The position numbers and the translations under genes were made by a program. A stretch of DNA of 44,667 nt from a virus. The notes under the pieces were generated by a model. That model was not told the DNA's origin, ran no database searches, and was given only the letters and a program-made list of their open reading frames with translations. Positions 37,162-43,783 of this stretch are shown here, one piece after another (position 1 is the stretch's first letter; each line of letters begins with the position of its first letter). The stretch spans positions 1 through 44,667 of the IMG/VR virus record IMGVR_UViG_3300042564_002111, one strand, 5' to 3'.

Positions 37162-37446
37162 ATGGCACTAACAAAATTACAACCAGCAAACTTGGACTCA
37201 GCCAATGACTTCTCATCATTGGTAACTTCAGTATTCTCAATTGCAAACTCAGCATTCCTTCAAGCAAACACAGCAACGAATGATGCTGCAACAGCGGCCA
37301 CCAATTATCTACCAACCGGTGATTACGGTTCTGTTGTTCCGGCTGCCAACACTTTAGATGAAGAAACTGTTGTCACATACGATTTAAAGACTGAACCTTC
37401 AAAACCAGCAAATTACTTTCTAGAGTTGGACTTTGGGCCACTCTAA
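37162..37446 (+). CDS. Small virion protein with one ANSAF repeat
   Basis: A 94-aa protein. The first 50 residues (LTKLQPANLDSANDF ... FSIANSAFLQANTATNDA) carry a single unit of the ANSAY repeat family, and the C-terminus (VVTYDLKTEPSKPANYFLELDFGPL) is a short aromatic tail. It may be a remnant or minimal member of the fibre family, or a linker protein. There is no clear ribosome-binding sequence upstream. The function is unknown. Confidence 0.65.
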   Translation: MALTKLQPANLDSANDFSSLVTSVFSIANSAFLQANTATNDAATAATNYLPTGDYGSVVPAANTLDEETVVTYDLKTEPSKPANYFLELDFGPL

Positions 37447-37447
37447 A

Positions 37448-37455
37448 CATAAATA
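37448..37455 (+). promoter_or_regulatory. Late-promoter-like motif CATAAATA
   Basis: An NATAAATA octamer in the 31-base gap before the 584-aa fibre gene, 22 bases before its ATG, with an AAAGGA ribosome-binding sequence between. The geometry is good for a late promoter. Confidence 0.5.
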
Positions 37456-37477
37456 GAATATAAAAAAGGACTTTTAA

Positions 37478-39232
37478 ATGCCAACACAGATACAATTAAG
37501 AAGAGGTAGTACTGTACAAACATCTACCTTTACTGGTGCCGCAGGTGAGATTACAGTAGATACCGATAAAAAAGTTGTTGTTGTACACGATGGTTCTTCT
37601 GCTGGCGGTGTTCCACTTGCACGTGCTAACCACACTCAATCCGCGTTTGATGCTGCCAACACTACAGTAACTGCCGCAGCAGCTGCTAGTTCGTATGCCA
37701 ACTCCGCATACTCAACGGCAAACACTGCGGCAACAAATGCAACCACGGCAGATCAACGTGCCGTAACATCTGGTGCTTATGCTAATGCGGCCTTTGCTGC
37801 AGCTAATGCCAAGTTCTCTGCAACCGGTGGTACTATTTCTGGTGACGTTGTTGTCACTGGTAATTTGAGTGTCTCTGGTAATGTATTCAGTGTTGAAGCG
37901 ACAAATCTGAGCGTTGAAGATAACATGATTTATCTTAACGCTAACAACACCGTAGCGAATCCTGATCTTGGTTTCGCAGCTAATTATAACGATGGCACAT
38001 ATCACCACACTGGTGTGTTCCGTGATGCGACTGATGGTACATGGAAGTTCTTTTATAACTATGATCCAGAACCAGATGCTTCAGCATATATCGACACAGC
38101 GCACGCTACATTTAGAATTGCTAACTTAACAGCCAATCTGATTACTGATGTTGCAACTATCCGTGGTTACGATCCGATCAATCACACAAATGTTGCATAC
38201 ACTCATGCCAATGCCGCTTTCGTGGCAGCCAATAACTCAACAGATTCTTGGGTTCGTGATGCCGCTAACTCAGCATCGTCTTATGCTAATGGTGCTTTTG
38301 GTGTTGCCAATACTGCTGCAACAAATGCGACCACGGCAGATCAACGTGCAGTAACTTCTGGTGTTTATGCCAATGCTGCATATGGTGTTGCCAACTCCGC
38401 CAGTTCTTATGCCAATGGTGCTTTCACACAGGCAAACTCTGCATTCAATAACGGAACCTCTGCGTCATCATATGCAAACGGTGCTTTCTCAGCTGCCAAT
38501 TCAGCCAGTTCATATGCTAATGCGGCCTTTGTTAAGGCTAACACAGGCGGCGGTGGTTCAGGACTATTCAACTCTTCAATCAATGTAGCAACTGGTTACG
38601 CAATCACAAGTTCTTTGGCAAATGCTGTAGTGTTTTCTGCCAATGCAACAATCTATTCGATTTATGTAACAAACATTGGTCCAGATGTTAATGCTGCCGT
38701 GACTGTAACTGGTGACTTTACACCAACAGGTTCTTCTGCAAACGTTTCGTTGTTTAGAAACATTCCAATCCCATCTCGTTCTTCCGTAGAGATGTTGAAA
38801 AAACCGCAAGTTGTTAAGGCAAACGACATTATCAAAATGCAATCGTTTGTCAATGGCACTGCTGCTTCTTCTAATGCACACGTAACTATTGTATACGAAA
38901 CCACTGCATTGTCTTCTTTTGATAGATCAGCTGCATTGGCTGGTACAGGTTACTCCGCACTTTATGCTGCAACAGGTAGTCCAGCAGTTATTGAGAGTAT
39001 CAAAATTGTCAACCAAGATACTGCATTTGGCAACCACGCAATCAGTATTATTTGGACAAACTCAGGCAATACGATACAAGGTTATATTGCCAAAGACATT
39101 ATTTTACCTGCAAACTCTACAATTGAATTGTGTGAGGCACCAAAATATCTGTATGCTGGTGATGAGTTAGATTTCTATTCATCATTTGCTAACGTAGTAT
39201 CGGTGTTCGTATCAGCTAAACGCACAGCATAA
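37478..39232 (+). CDS. Mtd-N-type tail fibre with duplicated C-terminal beta domains
   Basis: A 584-aa protein with AAAGGA upstream. The N-terminus (TQIQLRRGSTVQTSTFTGAAGEITVDTD ... VHDG) is the Mtd-N-type virion-attachment domain common on phage fibres. Short ANSAY repeats follow, then shared module copy 3 (~37811-38190), then more repeats to a Gly-rich linker (near 38548). The last ~220 residues hold two beta domains in tandem that resemble the small proteins at 24734 and 33854: one with RNIPIPSRSSVEMLKKPQVVKANDIIKM, one with KDIILPANSTIELCEAPKYLYAGDELDF. It is therefore a compact fibre whose tip fuses what the giant fibres carry as separate genes. Probably a host-recognition fibre. Confidence 0.85.
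   Translation: MPTQIQLRRGSTVQTSTFTGAAGEITVDTDKKVVVVHDGSSAGGVPLARANHTQSAFDAANTTVTAAAAASSYANSAYSTANTAATNATTADQRAVTSGAYANAAFAAANAKFSATGGTISGDVVVTGNLSVSGNVFSVEATNLSVEDNMIYLNANNTVANPDLGFAANYNDGTYHHTGVFRDATDGTWKFFYNYDPEPDASAYIDTAHATFRIANLTANLITDVATIRGYDPINHTNVAYTHANAAFVAANNSTDSWVRDAANSASSYANGAFGVANTAATNATTADQRAVTSGVYANAAYGVANSASSYANGAFTQANSAFNNGTSASSYANGAFSAANSASSYANAAFVKANTGGGGSGLFNSSINVATGYAITSSLANAVVFSANATIYSIYVTNIGPDVNAAVTVTGDFTPTGSSANVSLFRNIPIPSRSSVEMLKKPQVVKANDIIKMQSFVNGTAASSNAHVTIVYETTALSSFDRSAALAGTGYSALYAATGSPAVIESIKIVNQDTAFGNHAISIIWTNSGNTIQGYIAKDIILPANSTIELCEAPKYLYAGDELDFYSSFANVVSVFVSAKRTA
37811..38190 (+). repeat. Shared fibre module, copy 3 of 3
   Basis: The third copy of the NMIYLNANNTV module, slightly more diverged (NYDPEPDASAYIDTAHATF), located in the Mtd-N-type fibre. 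Confidence 0.85.
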
Positions 39233-39242
39233 GAGAAACACC

Positions 39243-41036
39243 ATGGCAATTAGTGGAATATTAACAAGTCAGAACCATTATAACCAGAGGGCTAGTGGTT
39301 TTTGGCCAACTAGTGTTTACGCATTGCCGACCATAGCAGTGGAATATTTGGTGGTAGCCGGCGGCGGCAGTGGAGTTTCAAAAACCAAAGGTGGCGGTGG
39401 TGGTGCCGGCGGCGTGTTAAATTCAACATTGGCAGCGGCATTGGCCACATCTTTTACCGTTACAGTAGGTGCTGGCGGAACAGGCGCCACGACTGTTGAC
39501 GCAGCAGGAAGAAAAGGAAATGATAGCGTATTTGCAACTATAACTGCAACTGGCGGTGGAGGAGGAGTAGCAAACTATGAAGAATTTCCTATTAACAATG
39601 GAAAAAATGGTGGGTCTGGTGGTGGTGGATCAACAAACTACGGTACTGGATCAGGCCAAGCCGGCGGTACTGGTATTGCTGGTCAAGGTAACAACGGAGG
39701 TGCCGGCTTTGGAAATGCTAGCAATGGTACAGGCGGCGGTGGCGGTGGTGCAGGTGCAGTAGGTGGTGCAGGTGTATCTAACGTTCCCGGAAATGGTGGC
39801 GCAGGATTATATTTTGCTCAATTCACAAACGCAGGTGCACCTTCGGGATATTATGGCGGTGGTGGCGGCGGGTCACATACCTATACTAACGGCGGCGGCA
39901 TTGGTGGTATTGGTGGCGGTGGTTCTCTTACAGATAATCCAAACCCAACTGGAGTAGGAACAATTAATACTGGCGGCGGCGGTGCCGGCGGCAAAGGTAC
40001 CGAGACCGCTCAAAACGGTGGTAACGGTGGATCCGGTATAGTTATTGTTCGTTATCTTGCTACATTTGCAGCAGCCACAGCAACCACTGGTTCACCAACA
40101 GTCACACTTGCTGGTGGTTATAGAGTGTATACTTTCACCAGTTCCGGTTCAATAACATTCACTGATGAGCTGGCACCACTGGTAAGTAAAAAAGCAATAT
40201 TTGGATATGGATATACCAGCGCCAATCTATCAATGACCAATTTAGTATCGGATACAGGTGTAGTTGCTACTGACACAGCCGGTGTAGGTACCATAAGAAG
40301 AGCGCTGGCGGCCGCAGGGTATGGAACCGATAAAGCTATATTTGGGTATGGTTTTGCTGCGCCCAACACAGCAATAACCAATCTAGTTTCAAATACAGGT
40401 GTGGTAGCTACCGATACTGCTGGGGTAGGCACTGCTAGATATGAAATTGCGGCTGCCGGTTATGGCACTGATAAAGCTATCTTTGGATATGGATATGGTA
40501 CTGCATTCACAGCAATAACCAATCTAGTTTCAAATACAGGTGTGGTAGCTACCGATACTGCTGGTGTTGGTACTGCTAGAAGTGCTTTGGCGGCTGCTGG
40601 GTATGGAACTGATAAAGCTATCTTTGGATATGGTACCGCGCCATCAGATTCTGCAATAACCAACTTAGTATCAAATACAGGTGTAGTAGCTACCAATACT
40701 ACTGGTGTTGGTACTGCTAGAAGTTCATTGGCGGCCGCTGGGTATGGAACTGATAAAGCTATATTTGGATATGGTCTCACCGGTGCATTATTGTCAATGA
40801 CCAACCTAGTATCAAACACTGGTGTAGTTGCTACTGACACTGCTGGTGTTGGTACAGCTAGAAACGGATTAGCAGCCGCGGGGTATGGGACTGATAAAGC
40901 TATATTTGGATATGGTAATGCAGGTACAAATACAGCAATAACCAATTTAGTATCAAACACTGGTGTAGTTGCTACTGATACTGCTGGTGTTGGTACTGCT
41001 AGACAATTACTTGCGGCCGCATCTTACGGTTCATAG
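39243..41036 (+). CDS. Adhesin: Gly-rich domain fused to six-blade kelch-like repeats
   Basis: A 597-aa protein. Its first ~25 residues end in an R-A-S-G-F-W-P-T-S-V-Y motif shared with the proteins at 41701 and 42693, a probable common anchor. Residues ~36-290 are a Gly-rich domain (VVAGGGSG, GGGGGAGGV, SGIVIVRYL) of the phage Gly_rich type, with many GGGG runs like the polyglycine core of gp38-type adhesins. Residues 317-597 are six ~47-residue repeats KAIFGYG-(variable loop)-TNLVSNTGVVATDTAGVGTAR-xx-LAAAGYGTD. The pattern I-F-G-Y-G, then N-T-G, then T-A-R-x-x-L-A-A-A resembles kelch blades (YvFGG ... D-x-x-T ... aRxghaaa), so a six-bladed beta-propeller is inferred. It is likely a receptor-binding tip. 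Confidence 0.8.
   Translation: MAISGILTSQNHYNQRASGFWPTSVYALPTIAVEYLVVAGGGSGVSKTKGGGGGAGGVLNSTLAAALATSFTVTVGAGGTGATTVDAAGRKGNDSVFATITATGGGGGVANYEEFPINNGKNGGSGGGGSTNYGTGSGQAGGTGIAGQGNNGGAGFGNASNGTGGGGGGAGAVGGAGVSNVPGNGGAGLYFAQFTNAGAPSGYYGGGGGGSHTYTNGGGIGGIGGGGSLTDNPNPTGVGTINTGGGGAGGKGTETAQNGGNGGSGIVIVRYLATFAAATATTGSPTVTLAGGYRVYTFTSSGSITFTDELAPLVSKKAIFGYGYTSANLSMTNLVSDTGVVATDTAGVGTIRRALAAAGYGTDKAIFGYGFAAPNTAITNLVSNTGVVATDTAGVGTARYEIAAAGYGTDKAIFGYGYGTAFTAITNLVSNTGVVATDTAGVGTARSALAAAGYGTDKAIFGYGTAPSDSAITNLVSNTGVVATNTTGVGTARSSLAAAGYGTDKAIFGYGLTGALLSMTNLVSNTGVVATDTAGVGTARNGLAAAGYGTDKAIFGYGNAGTNTAITNLVSNTGVVATDTAGVGTARQLLAAASYGS
40191..41033 (+). repeat. Tandem kelch-like blades, six copies
   Basis: Six repeats of about 47 codons (~141 bases). 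Bases 40367-40423 and 40508-40564 are identical over 57 bases, offset by exactly 141, which points to recent duplication or gene conversion. Variation is mainly in the loop after KAIFGYG and the two residues after GTAR. Confidence 0.9.
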
Positions 41037-41089
41037 AATTTAATCGACCTAAATATTTTTTTTACAACAACCTTTTTTATGGATAAATT

Positions 41090-41695
41090 ATGGCGTCAAA
41101 TCTAAACTCTGAATTCAACTATCGTTACCAAGTTATTGGTAGCACACCGTGGGAAAAAATTAAAACTCTACAAGGCTTCTTAGTCGGTAGAAAACGAGCA
41201 GCAGTACTTGAAGAATGTGCTGAACTTAAATATCAAGCTAAACTAGAAGAGTTGAATCATCTAAGAGAAATACCGGCAGCAAAGCACCTTATTTTAAATT
41301 TGCGGGCTGAAATTCTGGAATTAGAATCACACTTAGATGACCAAAAACATGCGTTCGAACTTAATCGTAAAGAGATTAAGATATTGGAAAAGTTAATGGC
41401 AGAACTTTATACTGAAGTTGAACCAACAAGACTTAAACATGAAGACGGCACACCTTATACAGATGATGAGATGTTTGAGGAAAATGCTAACTATGAATTT
41501 ACTGTAACTGTTGGGCGTGAAATTCAGGCAGAAATTATTGCCAATGGTAGACCAAGTCCTGCAAAATTGTTAAATGCAATGAGCAATCCACAAACACTAG
41601 AATCACTTAAATTAGTTGGCCTTATTCCAAATGAAACATCTTTGTTGACAAAGAACGATGTTGTTGGATTAATTGGTAACGATACAACCGAGTAA
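41090..41695 (+). CDS. Coiled-coil protein between adhesin genes, possible fibre chaperone
   Basis: A 201-aa, largely helical, charged protein with no repeats, signal or membrane segment, quite unlike its fibre neighbours. Residues ~35-105 (EECAELKYQAKLEELNHL ... LILNLRAEILELESHLDDQ) predict a coiled coil. The C-terminus (PSPAKLLNAMSNPQTLESLKLVGLIPNETSL) looks like a small helical domain. It lies between two adhesin paralogues, in a place where phages often encode fibre-assembly chaperones (T4 gp38/gp57A have such a role, but I see no sequence similarity). A chaperone role is therefore a positional guess; a structural coiled-coil protein is the alternative. Confidence 0.75.
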   Translation: MASNLNSEFNYRYQVIGSTPWEKIKTLQGFLVGRKRAAVLEECAELKYQAKLEELNHLREIPAAKHLILNLRAEILELESHLDDQKHAFELNRKEIKILEKLMAELYTEVEPTRLKHEDGTPYTDDEMFEENANYEFTVTVGREIQAEIIANGRPSPAKLLNAMSNPQTLESLKLVGLIPNETSLLTKNDVVGLIGNDTTE

Positions 41696-41700
41696 AACAA

Positions 41701-42669
41701 ATGAGTCTTTTAAACGACATTTTTTCGTTGCGTGGTATGAATGATCTGAGAGCAGATGGCTTTTGGCCGACTAGTGTTTATGTCTTAACAGTGGCCGCAA
41801 CTCAAAAGGCTATATTTGGTTATGGAGGCAATGCGAGTGGTACCAATGTGTCGATAACCAACCTAGTGTCGAATACAGGTGTTGTTGCTACTGATACCAC
41901 AGGTGTTGGTACTGCTAGATATGGATTGGCAGCTGCAACTTATGGCAATGATAAAGCTATATTTGGATATGGATCTTCGGTTGCTAATGGTGGAGAATCG
42001 TTAACCAATCTAGTATCAAACACTGGTGTAGTCGCTACAAATACTACTGGCGTTGGTACTGTAAGACTTGAATTGGCAGCTGCCGGTTACGGTATCGATA
42101 AAGCTATATTTGGATATGGTTACAATGGACCTAATTATTCAATGACAAACCTAGTATCAAACACTGGTGTAGTTGCTGCTGATGTTACTGGTGTTGGTAC
42201 TGCACGCCGGCAACCGGCTGCTGCAGGTTACGATTCAGACAAAGCTATATTTGGATATGGATTTGCTGGTGCTTATCTTGCAACGGTCAACCTAGTATCA
42301 AACACAGGTGTTGTTGCTAGCAATACCACAGGTGTTGGTACTGCTAGATATGGACTTGCTGCATCTAGGTATGGTACTAATAAAGCTATATTTGGATATG
42401 GTGAGGGTGCCGGCGGTAAGATATCTGTGACCAATCTAGTGTCCAATACAGGTGTTGTTGCTACTGATACTACTGGTGTGGGTACTGTTCGTATGAATTT
42501 AGCCGCTTCTGGATATGGTGCCGATAAGGCTATATTTGGACATGGATTAACTACTGTTGGAACATTAATAACTAACTTAGTGTCAAATACAGGTGTAGTA
42601 GCTACTGATACTGCTGCTTCTGGTACTGCTAGATATTTTCATGCAGCTGCTGGTTTTTCACTGTCATAA
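41701..42669 (+). CDS. Adhesin paralogue: anchor plus six kelch-like blades
   Basis: A 322-aa paralogue of the C-terminal part of the 597-aa adhesin, without the Gly-rich domain. Residues 1-35 carry the same anchor-type motif (R-A-D-G-F-W-P-T-S-V-Y). Residues 36-321 are six KAIFGYG blades with different loops (GGNASGTNVS, SSVANGGES, YNGPNYS, FAGAYLA, EGAGGKIS, LTTVGT). The last blade is the most diverged (FGHG; TAASGTARYFHAAAGFS). It starts 5 bases after the coiled-coil gene. The shared anchor suggests it attaches to the same virion site as its paralogues, competing with or adding to them. A host-binding role is inferred. Confidence 0.82.
   Translation: MSLLNDIFSLRGMNDLRADGFWPTSVYVLTVAATQKAIFGYGGNASGTNVSITNLVSNTGVVATDTTGVGTARYGLAAATYGNDKAIFGYGSSVANGGESLTNLVSNTGVVATNTTGVGTVRLELAAAGYGIDKAIFGYGYNGPNYSMTNLVSNTGVVAADVTGVGTARRQPAAAGYDSDKAIFGYGFAGAYLATVNLVSNTGVVASNTTGVGTARYGLAASRYGTNKAIFGYGEGAGGKISVTNLVSNTGVVATDTTGVGTVRMNLAASGYGADKAIFGHGLTTVGTLITNLVSNTGVVATDTAASGTARYFHAAAGFSLS
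41806..42666 (+). repeat. Tandem kelch-like blades, six copies
   Basis: Six copies of the blade repeat in the 322-aa adhesin, from Lys36. Scaffold residues (IFGYG, NLVSNTGVVA) are nearly invariant and loops differ in length and sequence. Confidence 0.88.
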
Positions 42670-42692
42670 ACAATAAACTAAAATAATAAAAA

Positions 42693-43496
42693 ATGGCAGA
42701 TACAAATATTACAGGACCACTTTGGGGTTACGAGTACCGAAGCAGAAGACTTGCTGGATTGTGGCCGACTAGTTTTTATGCGGCTGCAGCTGCAAATATT
42801 AGGGCTATTTTCGGATATGGATACAATATTTCAAATGCAACCGTATCAATGACCAACCTAGTATCGAACACAGGTGTTGTTGCTGCTGATGTTACTGGTG
42901 TTGGTACTGCAAGATATTATTTGGCGGCCGCAGGTTATGGAACTGATAAAGCTATATTTGGATATGGTTACAGCAGCAGCGCGGCCAGATCAATGACGAA
43001 TTTAGTATCAAACACCGGAGTTGTTGCAACAGATACGGCAGGAGTTGGTACTGCTAGAACGGGCCTAGCAGCTGCTGGTTATGGCACCGATAAAGCTATA
43101 TTTGCATATGGTGAAAACACCGCAATAACCAACCTAGTATCAAACACTGGGGTAGTTGCAACTGATACTTCTGCCTCAGGTAGTGTTAGAAACCAATGGG
43201 CCGGTGCTAAGTATGGCACCGATAAAGCAATATTTGGATACGGATTAACAACTTCAATAACTAATTTAGTGTCAAATACTGGTGTGGTTGCTACGGACAC
43301 TACTGGTGTTGGTACTGCTAGGTATGGACTAGCAGCTGCTGGATATGGAACTGATAAAGCTATCTTTGGTTATGGCCAAGCGGCCGACGTATCATCACTA
43401 ACGAACCTAGTATCAAACACTGGGGTAGTTGCAACTGATACCAGTGGTGTTGGTACTGCTAGAGCTGCTTTAGCAGCTGCATCTTACGGTTCATAA
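42693..43496 (+). CDS. Adhesin paralogue: anchor plus five kelch-like blades
   Basis: A 267-aa third paralogue. It carries the anchor-type motif (R-L-A-G-L-W-P-T-S-F-Y, residues ~19-29) and then five blades from residue 37. The third and fourth blades have very short loops (FAYGENTAITN; FGYGLTTSITN). With five blades instead of six, either one blade is missing or the propeller closes differently; this is the shortest family member. The last blade ends ALAAASYGS, like the end of the 597-aa adhesin (LLAAASYGS), which suggests a conserved closing strand. There is no clear ribosome-binding sequence; the upstream gap is AT-rich. Confidence 0.82.
   Translation: MADTNITGPLWGYEYRSRRLAGLWPTSFYAAAAANIRAIFGYGYNISNATVSMTNLVSNTGVVAADVTGVGTARYYLAAAGYGTDKAIFGYGYSSSAARSMTNLVSNTGVVATDTAGVGTARTGLAAAGYGTDKAIFAYGENTAITNLVSNTGVVATDTSASGSVRNQWAGAKYGTDKAIFGYGLTTSITNLVSNTGVVATDTTGVGTARYGLAAAGYGTDKAIFGYGQAADVSSLTNLVSNTGVVATDTSGVGTARAALAAASYGS
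42801..43493 (+). repeat. Tandem kelch-like blades, five copies
   Basis: Five copies of the blade repeat in the 267-aa adhesin, with loops of roughly 3-10 residues between FGYG and TNLVSNTG. Confidence 0.88.
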
Positions 43497-43524
43497 TAAT
43501 AAACTAAAATAATAAAGGTAAAAA

Positions 43525-43740
43525 ATGATAGACTTAGAAAACATGCCTGAACCAACAGCAGAAGAAATTGCACAAGCAAGAGAAAACGCATTTAATGCTG
43601 AACGACCAGCATCATGGGTTTGGAACGAAGCAGCAGTATCATATGTTGCACCAATAGCAATCCCGTCTGATGGTTATCCATATTTGTGGGATGAAGCTAC
43701 AACTAATTGGGTACCATTTCCAGATTTCCCTAGAAGTTAA
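43525..43740 (+). CDS. Small Trp-rich protein next to adhesins
   Basis: A 71-aa protein with AAAGG upstream. It has two repeated Trp/aromatic motifs, ASWVWNEAAVSYVAPIAIP and YPYLWDEATTNWVPF (W-N/D-E-A-x-x-x-Y/W-V-x-P/F), after a Glu/Ala-rich helical start. Similar short W-x-E-x-x-x-x-W proteins are common near tail fibres in T4-like aquatic phages. Its role is unknown; by position it may aid fibre or adhesin assembly or cap the adhesins. The short tandem motif suggests two small beta hairpins. Confidence 0.72.
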   Translation: MIDLENMPEPTAEEIAQARENAFNAERPASWVWNEAAVSYVAPIAIPSDGYPYLWDEATTNWVPFPDFPRS

Positions 43741-43749
43741 TTTTTAACT

Positions 43750-43757
43750 TATAAATA
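43750..43757 (+). promoter_or_regulatory. Late promoter TATAAATA before gp13
   Basis: This is an exact T4 late -10 sequence in the 43-base gap before gp13, 26 bases before its ATG. Just upstream, 43734-43750 forms an AT-rich inverted repeat (AAGTTAA, TTT loop, TTAACTT) that could be a weak hairpin at the end of the previous gene; it is too weak to call a terminator. The promoter fits separate late expression of the neck genes. Confidence 0.7.
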
Positions 43758-43783
43758 TACCTTACAATTTAAAGATATAAAAA

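Noticed and set aside
37478-39232. Diversity-generating retroelement target (Mtd-N-type fibre)
   Set aside because: No reverse transcriptase gene and no template/variable repeat pair with adenine-directed changes is visible in the window; the N-terminal domain alone is common on ordinary fibres.
40460-40960. Minus-strand open frame across the blade repeats
   Set aside because: It is a by-product of the repeated + strand codons; the same shadow motif recurs in the other blade genes.
40191-43493. CRISPR-like array of direct repeats
   Set aside because: The repeats are ~141 bases, in frame, coding, and differ by synonymous changes; there are no short palindromic repeats with unique spacers.
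43734-43750. Terminator hairpin after the Trp-rich small gene
   Set aside because: The 7-bp stem has only one G-C pair at most on each side and no following T tract distinct from the promoter; it is too weak to support.
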